DNA from: an uncultured Clostridia bacterium
GTDB lineage: Bacteria > Bacillota > Clostridia > Christensenellales > Aristaeellaceae
Reading direction: 5' to 3'
Assembly: GCA_946411525.1 (NCBI GenBank)
Contig: CAMKEI010000018.1
Span: 1-39,871 of the forward strand
DNA length: 39,871 nucleotides
The translations under genes and the position numbers were made by a program. How positions within the stretch are numbered: the first letter of the stretch is position 1; the number at the start of each line of letters is the position of its first letter. Positions 8,629 through 16,755 of this stretch are shown here, one piece after another. The notes under the pieces were generated by a model. It worked only from the letters and a program-made list of their open reading frames with translations, did no database searches and was not told where the DNA came from.

Positions 8629-9285
8629 TTATCTCTCCCTGCAGAATGTTTTGATTTCCTGATCCAGCAGCACGAATACCCTGGCCAGCAGATAGCCGTC
8701 CGCGATAGCGTGGTTCAGCCTGACGCTCACAGGCATCATCAGGCTGCCGTTTTCTTCCCGGTATTTCCCCCAGTTCACAATCGGAGCAAAATACAGATGG
8801 CCGTCAGGAAGCTCAATGTTCATAGAATCATAGGACAGCCAGGGAATGAAGGAAGCGTCAAACCAGTTCGGATGGCTGGCGGCGTCCAGCAGGTATTCGC
8901 GCGTCTTCTTGGCCCGTTCCACGTCTTTCAGCGCAGCGGCATAAAAAGCGTCGTAATCCTCATGCCAACTGGTATATACCGGTGTGCAGGTCTCAGTATC
9001 CTCATGGAAAACGTACTGGGTCGGATGAATACGGTCATAGCAGATCAGCTCATTGGTCTGCCAGAGATATCCCATCCTGTAATCCTCCCGGGAATTGAGC
9101 ACCTTGGTCAGGATGTAGAGAAAATTCAGGTAGAATCGGGTTTCGGTATCCTTAGAATACTTCACCAGATCCGTCACGTCCGTCCGGGCCGTCATCGATG
9201 TCGAGCACCTGCAGTCCTCCGAGAAATGGCGGAAAACGCCTTTACGGTAATAGGTTTCCCTGTCAACAATGCGATAGCTGTCCAT
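8629..9285 (-). CDS. CatA-like (chloramphenicol acetyltransferase family) acetyltransferase
   Basis: A 218-residue CAT-fold acyltransferase, matching the ~215-residue family length. The catalytic motif near the C-terminus reads NHAIADGYLLA, with catalytic His192 and structural Asp196. The classical HHAVCDGFH has a second His in front and a trailing His that here are Asn and Leu. Conserved features further up include RFYLNFLYILTKVLN, TFCSxHED-like acidic stretches and FIPWLSYDSMNIELP. The family includes real resistance enzymes and many intrinsic relatives that acetylate other hydroxyls. The motif divergence and chromosomal context argue for the second kind, so no resistance phenotype is claimed. 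It is the first gene of a tight run with the TfoX-N gene. Confidence 0.82.
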   Translation of the reverse strand: MDSYRIVDRETYYRKGVFRHFSEDCRCSTSMTARTDVTDLVKYSKDTETRFYLNFLYILTKVLNSREDYRMGYLWQTNELICYDRIHPTQYVFHEDTETCTPVYTSWHEDYDAFYAAALKDVERAKKTREYLLDAASHPNWFDASFIPWLSYDSMNIELPDGHLYFAPIVNWGKYREENGSLMMPVSVRLNHAIADGYLLARVFVLLDQEIKTFCRER

Positions 9286-9425
9286 ACTGTAACCTCTTTG
9301 CCTGTATGTTATCCTGCCGGGAGGGCGGAATAGGATTGTTTCCTCCTGTTCCGGATAAGCCGCCGGCGCCTTCCTGTCGTCGGGAATGAAGTCCGCTGCT
9401 GAGCAATGTGCCTTTCGTACGGCGT

Positions 9426-10139
9426 TCAGTCCGTATCAACGATCAGGATCTGTTCCCTGTCAAACGGAATCCCGGCTGTTACTTTTTTGTTCTGAAACCG
9501 GAATGAGCCGCCATGGTTTACCGGATCCGCATCAATCGGATTGATCATCAGCGTATCCCTTGCCGCCAGGGATGCCTGGGCCGCATACTCGTCCAGGATG
9601 CCGTTTTTCCATTCCTCGACAGTGTAATTGACGTATACCGGCCAGATCAGCAGATGTTCTGTTCTGAACCGTTCCGGAAAGTCCCACAGATCCCCGCAGA
9701 GAGAGAGCATAATATCCTTTCCGAAAAGCCGGAATTCTCCCGTCCCGGTTCCTTCACGATAGTGGCCGTCCGTTTTCGGATACTCCTTCCATCCCCTGGA
9801 GATCCTCCGGTAATTATGCACAATTTCCCCGTCCGCCAGAACGATGCAGGACGAATACAGGTGCTCCCCATCTTTTTCGATGTATCCGGTCAGCAGGGCT
9901 GTTCCGTATTGAACCGTCAGCCGGCGCAGACGGCTGATCGCCTCCGAGGACTGCTCCGTCGCTGTATGACGGTCGGTTTCATAATCCCAGCAAAGGGAAT
10001 CAAAGCCCTGCAGAAACGCTTCTCCAAAGCAGAGCAGATCAGCTTTCCCCTGTGTTTCCCGTAAGGCGCGTTCGATCTGTCCGAGATTGAACGGCATATT
10101 CCGGTTCTTACATCTGTAGGAAACCAGTCCGATTCTCAT
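9426..10139 (-). CDS. carbon-nitrogen hydrolase (nitrilase superfamily) with variant active site
   Basis: A 237-residue nitrilase-fold protein. The catalytic Glu is at residue 40 (CFGEAFLQGF) and the nucleophile Cys at 148 (LSLCGDLWDFPERF). The loop that normally provides the catalytic lysine (YRKxHL) reads NYRRIS here, placing Arg112 where Lys is expected. The chain is also shorter than the usual ~260-290 residues, losing part of the C-terminal region. It may be a non-catalytic or altered member; alternatively a nearby Lys (WKEY, 118) could substitute. It stands alone between the CatA-like gene (140-base gap) and a Nudix gene (30 bases upstream). Confidence 0.82.
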   Translation of the reverse strand: MRIGLVSYRCKNRNMPFNLGQIERALRETQGKADLLCFGEAFLQGFDSLCWDYETDRHTATEQSSEAISRLRRLTVQYGTALLTGYIEKDGEHLYSSCIVLADGEIVHNYRRISRGWKEYPKTDGHYREGTGTGEFRLFGKDIMLSLCGDLWDFPERFRTEHLLIWPVYVNYTVEEWKNGILDEYAAQASLAARDTLMINPIDADPVNHGGSFRFQNKKVTAGIPFDREQILIVDTD

Positions 10140-10169
10140 ATTGTACTTCTTTCCGCGTAAACGCCGTGG

Positions 10170-10619
10170 TTATTTCAGTATGGGCTTCCAGTCATCCGCC
10201 GCGTCCAGGAACAGCTCTGTATACTCACCGTCCGCCATGATCCGCATCAGGCCGTCCATATGCCAGATCCAGTTGGTTTTCAGTACTTCTTCCTTTTCCA
10301 GCCAGAAAACACGGCCTTCACGGGAGGACCTCAGTTCACCGGAAAATGTGTCCGCCGTAAAGAGGAAGACGATATACCGCGATCCGTCCCCGTTGATCCA
10401 TTCCTTAATGCCGCAGAGCCGGGGATGTTCGATGGCGAGCCCCGTTTCTTCCTTCATCTCGCGGATGACGGCGTCTGTGACCGGTTCATGTTCCTCCACA
10501 TGACCGCCGGGAAAAATGATCCCGTCCGCGCCTTTGCCGACCTTCTCCTCCACCAGCACTTTCGTTCCGTTCCGGATCATGCAAAGATTGGTAAGAATTA
10601 CCTGTTCAGTACGCTCCAT
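10170..10619 (-). CDS. Nudix hydrolase (MutT/8-oxo-dGTPase-like)
   Basis: A 149-residue Nudix hydrolase. The complete box lies at residues 38-60 (GGHVEEHEP...REMKEETGL), preceded by the typical ADGIIFPGG strand-turn and followed by SRYIVFLFTADTFSGEL. It resembles Firmicute MutT/YtkD-like proteins annotated as 8-oxo-dGTP diphosphatases, but substrate is not predictable from motif alone. The start ATG at 10619 has GGCGGGG nine bases upstream; an ATG two codons earlier is possible, and longer frames lack a ribosome site. It is followed 30 bases later by the nitrilase-like gene, so the two may be co-transcribed. Confidence 0.83.
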   Translation of the reverse strand: MERTEQVILTNLCMIRNGTKVLVEEKVGKGADGIIFPGGHVEEHEPVTDAVIREMKEETGLAIEHPRLCGIKEWINGDGSRYIVFLFTADTFSGELRSSREGRVFWLEKEEVLKTNWIWHMDGLMRIMADGEYTELFLDAADDWKPILK

Positions 10620-10746
10620 ATTCATCATCCCCGCCCATCCGGAAAATGGTTTTTTGTCTGTCAGTTTTCCCCGGCTTTCAGCTCGTATTTTACCAGACAG
10701 ACAGCCCTCCGTCAAAGAGAAGCAAAACGTTTCCGGACCTGATGCA

Positions 10747-10778
10747 AAAGTCCCTCAGGCGGATGCCTGAGGGACTTT
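10747..10778 (-). terminator. rho-independent terminator after the PLMP-like gene
   Basis: A perfect 14-bp stem with loop GGAT (arms 10747-10760 and 10765-10778). Read on the minus strand the stem ends in a short T run, six bases beyond the stop of the gene at 10785. The near-symmetric flanks could also stop plus-strand transcription. Confidence 0.85.
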
Positions 10779-10784
10779 CCGGAC

Positions 10785-11390
10785 TTAGACCTGCTTCAGC
10801 AGGTCTTTGTAGAGGGCGGTGATCTCTTTCAGCGCCTCAACGCTGCCGCCGCCGTTTTCATCCGAGTAATCCAGGGAAGGAATGACGTCGTTCATGTTGT
10901 CCAGAATCATACGTGTTCTTGCCGTTTTTGCTTCTTCGGAAGGAGCGGAAAAATAATCGCTGTAGATCCTTTCCAGGAATCTGAGCTGCTGCTGGCAGGT
11001 CGTTTCTCTTGCTACAAAAGCGTCGCTGGTCGCCGCTGCGATATGCCCTCCGTCGTCTTCACCCGCCTGATTCGCAATCTGTTCCATCGTTGCGAGCAGT
11101 TCGTTCATGTTGAGCATATCCTTCCGGATGGCGTCCATACGGATCAGAAGCCCCTCAAGCGTCAGTCCTTCCGTCCGGGAAATGTTCTGTTCGGAGCCGG
11201 TTGCCGTCTGTTCATTGTCCATTTCGTTGTCCTCCGTTTGTTCCGGCGGGCACGCAAGACAGATCGTTTGTTCGTCCAGCCAGCGTGCCCTGCCTTTTTT
11301 CACAAGACCGTTGGCTCTTTTCAGCCAGGTTGGTTCATAAGCTGTCCCGTTTTCGTCCACCACTGCAATGTTTTTTTCGATGGGTATCAT
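10785..11390 (-). CDS. hypothetical protein with IscB PLMP-like N-terminus and helical C-terminus
   Basis: A 201-residue protein, not assignable to a characterised family. Residues 8-50 (AVVDENGTAYEPTWLKR, LVKKGRARWLDEQTICLACPP) resemble in pattern and spacing the N-terminal PLMP/RRXRR segment of IscB-type proteins: V.V....G....PT, then LLK.GKAR.......I.L. Residues 50-75 are an acidic, polar linker, and 76-201 are predicted helices with heptad-like leucines (LEGLLIRMDAIRKDMLNMNELLATME), a probable coiled coil. There is no RuvC or HNH motif, so it is not a nuclease. Similar Clostridia proteins exist as hypotheticals. RBS AAGGGGG precedes the ATG at 11390, and a strong terminator follows, so it is a monocistronic gene. 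Confidence 0.75.
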   Translation of the reverse strand: MIPIEKNIAVVDENGTAYEPTWLKRANGLVKKGRARWLDEQTICLACPPEQTEDNEMDNEQTATGSEQNISRTEGLTLEGLLIRMDAIRKDMLNMNELLATMEQIANQAGEDDGGHIAAATSDAFVARETTCQQQLRFLERIYSDYFSAPSEEAKTARTRMILDNMNDVIPSLDYSDENGGGSVEALKEITALYKDLLKQV

Positions 11391-11496
11391 CCCCCTTGCG
11401 GTGTATGCCTGCTGTTTTTTTCTATGGGTGCCCTCCCCAAGGCCATATATTGATTGTAGGTGAACAGGATTGCTCCGTCAAGGGCGGTTTTCTTTA

Positions 11497-11525
11497 TTGA
11501 CAATATCCTGAACAGGAATCATTAT
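11497..11525 (+). promoter_or_regulatory. promoter with palindromic operator upstream of GH43
   Basis: A consensus -35 TTGACA (11497-11502) is followed after 17 bases by CATTAT (11520-11525), or after 20 by TATTAT. The spacer contains a perfect inverted repeat, TCCTG-AA-CAGGA (11506-11517), placed where a repressor would block RNA polymerase. Related AACAGG words recur at ~11464 and ~11550. Confidence 0.6.
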
Positions 11526-11566
11526 TATCCTGTCAGTCCGGAATATGCAGAACAGGGGCGATGAAT

Positions 11567-13054
11567 ATGGCGGAAGGGTTAAATCCGCTGACCGGGATGG
11601 ACTATCCGGATCCGGATGTCATTCGCGTCGGGGACACCTATTACATGATCAGCACGACCATGCACTTCTTCCCGGGTGCGGGCATTCTCAGGTCTCATGA
11701 CCTGATTCACTGGGAAATCTGCTCATACATCTATAACTCCCTGGAACATACGCCGGGCGAAATCCTGGAAGGCGAGCAGACGGTCTACGGTCACGGGATG
11801 TGGGCCGCGTCCCTCCGGTATCACGCCGGCCGGTTTTATGCGGCCTTCATTGCCCATGAATGGCCGAAGACCTTTCTTTTTACGTCGGAAAGCATCGAAG
11901 GCCCCTGGACAAAACAGCATATCGAAGGGATCTATCACGATCCTTCCCTGCTGTTCGATGATGACGGCCGAGTCTATATCGTCTACGGCAACAGGGATAT
12001 CCGGCTGACGGAATTGCAGGAAGACCTGTCCGGTCCGAAAGAAGGCGGGCTTGACCGGATCATTGTCCGGGACGCGCCGGGCGACTTCCTGGGATATGAA
12101 GGCTCACATCTGTATAAGATCAATGGAAAATATGTCCTGTTCCTGATTCATTCCCGGCAGCGGGAATGGTTCCGGACCGAGGCCTGCTTTGTGACAGACG
12201 ATCTGGAAGGCGTCTGGGCCGGCGGAGACGTTTTCTCCTCCGATCTGGACGGCAGGCGCAGCGGCGTCGCCCAGGGCGGCGTCGTGGACACGCCGGACGG
12301 CGGATGGTTCGCCGTACTGTTTCAGGACTGCGGTGCTGTCGGTCGCATTCCCGTACTCGTGCCGGTTGCCTGGAACCGCTTCGGTTATCCCGTCTTCGGC
12401 GAAGCAGTACGCGAACTGTCCGATGCATGCACCTGTCCCGGCTGGACTGCGCGTCCCCTGTACGCATGCGACGATTTTACGGAACCCGTGCTGAAGGATG
12501 TGTGGCAGTTTAACCATGAGCCCCGGGAACGCTGCTGGGAAACCGGAAACGGTGCCTATGTAATCCGGACGGATAAGATCAGCCGGACCGTGGAGTTTGC
12601 CCGGAACACGCTCACACAGCGCACGGTGCTTCCCGGCTGTTCAGCGGAAGTCACTGTCAACGCGGAAAACACCTGTCCGGGAGATGTGGCCGGTCTGTGC
12701 CTGCTTATCGGTTGCTACGGCCTGATCGGCCTCACCCGGGACGCGGAAAAATACGCGCTGGTCATGAAAGCCCGGAAGCCCCGCGAAAAGGAAGAACACG
12801 AATACGCCCGGATCCCGTGGAATAAAAAAACAGTCCGGCTGCGGGCAGCAGTCCGCTTTGCCGGGCATGAAGGCCACGTCTGTTTTGAATACCTTTGCGG
12901 TCAGGAATGGAAGCCTCTGGGACCTGTCCATAAAATGGTCTATACGCTGGATCACTTTGCGGGCTGCCGGTTCGGCCTGTTCCTCTATTCAACAGAAGAA
13001 GCCGGCGGCACGGCGTCCTTCAGCCGTTTCACTTACCTGCCGGATACTGACTGA
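11567..13054 (+). CDS. GH43-family glycoside hydrolase (beta-xylosidase / alpha-L-arabinofuranosidase type)
   Basis: Inverting five-bladed beta-propeller glycosidase of 495 residues with no signal peptide, so it likely trims imported xylo- or arabino-oligosaccharides in the cytoplasm. The three catalytic carboxylates are visible: base Asp15 in YPDPD, pKa-modulating Asp125 in YHDPSLLFDDDG, and acid Glu178 in GYEGSHLYK. The propeller covers ~1-290, and residues ~300-490 form a beta-sandwich like the C2 domain of xylosidase-type GH43 members. The ATG at 11567 is preferred to the ATG two codons earlier, which would sit only two bases from the GGGGCG ribosome site. The 3' end overlaps the convergent phosphodiesterase gene by 26 bases. 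Confidence 0.9.
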   Translation: MAEGLNPLTGMDYPDPDVIRVGDTYYMISTTMHFFPGAGILRSHDLIHWEICSYIYNSLEHTPGEILEGEQTVYGHGMWAASLRYHAGRFYAAFIAHEWPKTFLFTSESIEGPWTKQHIEGIYHDPSLLFDDDGRVYIVYGNRDIRLTELQEDLSGPKEGGLDRIIVRDAPGDFLGYEGSHLYKINGKYVLFLIHSRQREWFRTEACFVTDDLEGVWAGGDVFSSDLDGRRSGVAQGGVVDTPDGGWFAVLFQDCGAVGRIPVLVPVAWNRFGYPVFGEAVRELSDACTCPGWTARPLYACDDFTEPVLKDVWQFNHEPRERCWETGNGAYVIRTDKISRTVEFARNTLTQRTVLPGCSAEVTVNAENTCPGDVAGLCLLIGCYGLIGLTRDAEKYALVMKARKPREKEEHEYARIPWNKKTVRLRAAVRFAGHEGHVCFEYLCGQEWKPLGPVHKMVYTLDHFAGCRFGLFLYSTEEAGGTASFSRFTYLPDTD

Positions 13055-13577
13055 ATACCGCTCCGTCCAGCGTTTTCCAGGTGAAGGTTTCCCCCTCCAT
13101 CATCATATAGCTGTGCGGCGTACCGTTCTTGGGGATGGAAACGGAGCCCGGATTCATGTACATATACGGACCGCATGCCTCACAGGCCGGTATATGCGTA
13201 TGTCCGTGCAGCAGGATGTCTCCCGCCTTCATCGGCGGGAGATGTTCTTTGTTGAACACATGCCCGTGGGTGATAAAGACCATGCGGTCCCCCAGGGGCA
13301 TCAGCGCGTATTCCGCCAGTACCGGAAAACGGAAAACCATCTGGTCCACTTCGGCTTCACAGTTGCCCCGGACGCAGAAGAGCGCATCCCGGTACGCGTT
13401 GAGCATCTCTATCACCTGCTTCGGCTCGTATTCCTCCGGCAGGTCGTTCCGCGGGCCGTGATACAGCAGATCGCCGAGCAGCAGAAGTCTCCCGGCTTTT
13501 TCTTTTTCATAGCTTTCCAGCAGCTTTCGGCAGTATTTTGCCGAGCCGTGGATATCCGACGCAATCATCATTCTCAT
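13029..13577 (-). CDS. YfcE/MJ0936-type metallophosphoesterase
   Basis: A 182-residue calcineurin-like phosphodiesterase, the usual length for YfcE (~184). All metal motifs are present: SDIHG (Asp8, His10), LLGDLLYHG (Asp36), RGNCEAEVD, HGH and HGHTH, then the MNPGSVSIPKNG signature. The family hydrolyses phosphodiesters in vitro; the physiological substrate is unknown. The ATG at 13577 is chosen because GGCGGGGA lies seven bases upstream. Its last 26 bases overlap the convergent GH43 gene, so no separate terminator exists between them. Confidence 0.9.
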   Translation of the reverse strand: MRMMIASDIHGSAKYCRKLLESYEKEKAGRLLLLGDLLYHGPRNDLPEEYEPKQVIEMLNAYRDALFCVRGNCEAEVDQMVFRFPVLAEYALMPLGDRMVFITHGHVFNKEHLPPMKAGDILLHGHTHIPACEACGPYMYMNPGSVSIPKNGTPHSYMMMEGETFTWKTLDGAVFSQYPAGK

Positions 13578-13723
13578 AACAGATCCCCGCCTGACGCCTT
13601 TCTTTCCCATAGTCAGGCTTCCCCTTTGTTTCAGATGATCAGTTCTCTTTTTCGCTTTCTCTTCCGCGTTTTCCTGCCCGGGCCCCTCTTCTCCTGATTG
13701 TACGTACTTTTTGCGTCCGTCTC

Positions 13724-13752
13724 TTGTTTTTCACGGTCAGAAAGCATATAGT
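13724..13752 (+). promoter_or_regulatory. probable promoter of the secreted esterase gene
   Basis: TTGTTT (13724-13729), a 17-base spacer and TATAGT (13747-13752) stand 34 bases upstream of the ATG at 13786. Confidence 0.45.
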
Positions 13753-13767
13753 GGAGTCATCCGATAA

Positions 13768-14706
<939 letters not shown>

Positions 14707-14945
14707 TACCGGTCTTCCGCCGGTTACATTATTTCGGTATTGTCATTTTCAGCAACCTGTACGGACACAAATGGCCCCGTTGTCTCTTTTTGGCCGGATA
14801 TGACATGTATGATCAAACCTGTACAATTTGTCCGCCAAATCGCCTGAATCTCGATTGTATCCGCTCCCGGACGCTGTATCATGGATACCGGAGGAAGACA
14901 GTGACTGCTCCTCCGTGCATTCTGATCGCAAAGGAGTTGATACAG

Positions 14946-15194
14946 ATGAAGATCAGAAACAATGACGAACTGAAACTTTTTGAAGAAACGCTTGACCGCT
15001 GCAGTGCCTCCGTTCTGGTTGTCACACCGCAGGGTAATCAATATGATCTGACCGATCCTGCCCAGCGTTATCTGGGCATCGCGGAAATGCTCCGGGAAGG
15101 CGGAGAAGCAGAACCCGAGGTGTTCACTTCTTCTCCCGCGGACGATATGCAGTTCTTTGATTACCTGAATACTGTCGAAAAGATCAGCGCGTAA
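14946..15194 (+). CDS. hypothetical 82-residue protein
   Basis: A small cytoplasmic acidic protein starting at an ATG with AAGGAG nine bases upstream and followed by a strong terminator, so the reading frame is credible. The sequence has helix (NDELKLFEETLDRC), a strand ASVLVVTPQGNQYDL, then helix DPAQRYLGIAEML and an acidic tail. The amphipathic helix-strand layout is like small PRC/SPOR-sized Firmicute proteins, but I recognise no family. Longer in-frame extension upstream lacks a ribosome site and is not credible. The 239-base gap upstream holds no other gene. Confidence 0.7.
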   Translation: MKIRNNDELKLFEETLDRCSASVLVVTPQGNQYDLTDPAQRYLGIAEMLREGGEAEPEVFTSSPADDMQFFDYLNTVEKISA

Positions 15195-15210
15195 ACTTCA
15201 GCTCATAGGC

Positions 15211-15246
15211 AAAGCCCTCCGGTTCTTTCCCGAACCGGAGGGCTTT
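15211..15246. terminator. bidirectional rho-independent terminator
   Basis: A perfect 15-bp stem (15211-15225 with 15232-15246, loop TTTCCC) flanked by A and T runs sits 16 bases past the stop of the 82-residue protein gene and 16 bases past the stop of the convergent yitT-like gene. It probably serves both. Confidence 0.9.
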
Positions 15247-15262
15247 GATGTTTCTGCCGCAT

Positions 15263-16123
15263 TCAGTTGATCCCCCGGAATCCCTTGCCGATGATTTCCG
15301 TGCTGGAAGTGATGATCAGGAATGCCGCGGGATCCTGGCGGCGGATATAATTCCGCAGCTGCACCGCTTCATGCCTGGAAACCACCGTCATCAGCACGCT
15401 CTTCCCTTCATGCGTATAGACGCCTTCACCCTGCAGCCTGGTTGCACCGCGGTGGAGCGAGCCGGTAATGAACTGTTCAATGGGATCCGGATCAGAGGTA
15501 ATGATCTGAAAGCACTTCCTGGTCATCAGGTTATCCAGGACCAGATCCATAAACAGCGACTTGATGATCAGTCCCAGGATGGAGAACAGCCCGGTCTCCA
15601 TGCCAAAGGCCAGACATGCAGACAGCGTGATGATAATATCGCTGCACAGCAGCGCAATTCCGATGTTCAGCGCGGTATACTTCCGAAGGATCATTGCCAG
15701 AATATCTGTGCCGCCGGAAGAAGCGTCAACATTGAACAGCATCGCGGAGCCGACCGCAGGAAGCCCGACTGCGAACATCAGTTCGACAAGCGGCTGGGAG
15801 GTCATGGGGGCGTCCATCGGACAGACAACTTCCAGCAGCTGAAGTGTGCCGGACATCAGCAGGGATGCGTAAACTGTCCGGATTCCGAAGGATTTCCCCA
15901 GCACCGCAAAGCCCAGGATCAGGAGCGCGATGTTGATGATCGTCACCAGGGTGCCGGGGGTGATGGAAGGGATATAATGGCCCAGCACGATCGCGATGCC
16001 CGTTACACCGCCGGTAGAGAAATGATTCGGGAACTTGAAGAAATAGATTCCCACCGTCATGATCAGAATACCGGCTGTAATCAGCAGCCATTCCCGGACG
16101 GTAGTCATTTTTTCTTTTGTCAT
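15263..16123 (-). CDS. YitT-family membrane protein (DUF161/DUF2179)
   Basis: A 286-residue integral membrane protein. About five or six hydrophobic segments fill residues 10-200 (WLLITAGILIMTVGIYFF, VTIINIALLILGFAVLG, VELMFAVGLPAVGSAMLF and others), with the YitT signatures STGGVTGIAI and DASSGGTDILA. The soluble C-terminal DUF2179 domain (about 215-286) reads IITSDPDPIEQFIT, GATRLQGEGVYT and VVSRHEAVQLRNYIRRQDPAAFLI. Function is unknown for the family; a transport role is often assumed. GGAGGAG precedes the ATG. The 253-base stretch upstream (16124-16376) holds only the terminator of the next gene and no coding sequence. Confidence 0.92.
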   Translation of the reverse strand: MTKEKMTTVREWLLITAGILIMTVGIYFFKFPNHFSTGGVTGIAIVLGHYIPSITPGTLVTIINIALLILGFAVLGKSFGIRTVYASLLMSGTLQLLEVVCPMDAPMTSQPLVELMFAVGLPAVGSAMLFNVDASSGGTDILAMILRKYTALNIGIALLCSDIIITLSACLAFGMETGLFSILGLIIKSLFMDLVLDNLMTRKCFQIITSDPDPIEQFITGSLHRGATRLQGEGVYTHEGKSVLMTVVSRHEAVQLRNYIRRQDPAAFLIITSSTEIIGKGFRGIN

Positions 16124-16305
16124 CTTGTTTTCTTTCTCCTCCGCTGATTCTTTTGTTGTGTCTGCCCGTCAGGTGACCTTCTTCTGAAAAATGGATCTTC
16201 AGGCCATTGTCAGAAGATATCAGGCAGTTGCCGGCGGATTTGTTTCCGGCTTCCCCGGTATCTTTTGCCTCATGCGTCGTATCATTGTCACGCTGTCCAA
16301 GGCAG

Positions 16306-16341
16306 AAAAAACCTCAGGAGCAATAAAGCTCCTGAAGTTTT
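16306..16341 (-). terminator. rho-independent terminator after the cyclase fragment
   Basis: Read on the minus strand, a CTTCAGGAGC / GCTCCTGAGG stem with a six-base loop is followed by TTTTTT, a canonical terminator. It ends the unit starting at 16664. A second small hairpin (CCGGCTTTTCAGCCGG on the minus strand) lies just before it, at ~16344-16359. Confidence 0.88.
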
Positions 16342-16376
16342 CTCCGGCTGAAAAGCCGGAAACATAGATGAGCCGG

Positions 16377-16664
16377 TTACTCCTCCACGATGGCTACACA
16401 GCGGATCTGGGCGCCGTTGGCGTCCTTCAGCATGGTGGGGAGGCCGACAAATTCGACGTATTTCGTCTTCGGGAGTGAGCAGAAATTGCTCATGTACTCA
16501 ATCATCATGATATCGTACTTCAGGCAGTGGCGGTGAGTGGTCAGATAGCAGTGCCGCTCATCCACACCGAACCGGAGTTTGCGGATATCGTAATCCTGCG
16601 GGAAATCGAAGCCGATGACATGGGGCTTCAGGGAAGTCAGGAAATCCGCGGCTTCCTTGGTCAT
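16377..16664 (-). pseudogene. C-terminal fragment of a cyclase/kynurenine-formamidase-family protein
   Basis: The 95 encoded residues match only the C-terminal third of the Cyclase family (metal-dependent hydrolases related to KynB and isatin hydrolase): KPHVIGFDFPQDYDIR, then EYMSNFCSLPK, VEFVGLPTMLKDANGAQIRCVAIVEE. The defining HxGTHxDxPxH metal site, which lies in the first half of a ~210-250 residue protein, is absent and is not found upstream in any frame. No ribosome binding site precedes the ATG, yet a near-consensus promoter sits so close that the transcript would be leaderless. It is most likely a decayed remnant, but expression as a small protein cannot be excluded. Confidence 0.65.
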
Positions 16665-16672
16665 GTAGCATC

Positions 16673-16702
16673 AGTATAACAAACAAATTTTACCAGTGTC
16701 AA
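16673..16702 (-). promoter_or_regulatory. strong promoter directly upstream of the cyclase fragment
   Basis: On the minus strand TTGACA (16697-16702) is followed after 18 bases by TATACT (16673-16678), or after 17 by TTATAC. Only eight bases separate the -10 from the ATG at 16664, so transcription should begin at or within three bases of the start codon. Confidence 0.65.
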
Positions 16703-16755
16703 GGTAATATTTTCCATTTCCTCTCACCGGCGGGATCCATGGGGCGCGCCGCAGT

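Noticed and set aside
8629-9285. Chloramphenicol resistance gene
   Set aside because: The CAT fold is clear but the HHxxxDG motif is diverged and no mobile element flanks it; resistance is not supported.
14887-14915. GGAGGA/TCCTCC hairpin before the 82-residue protein gene as a riboswitch
   Set aside because: The stem is only six base pairs and does not cover the gene's own AAGGAG site; no known riboswitch core is visible.
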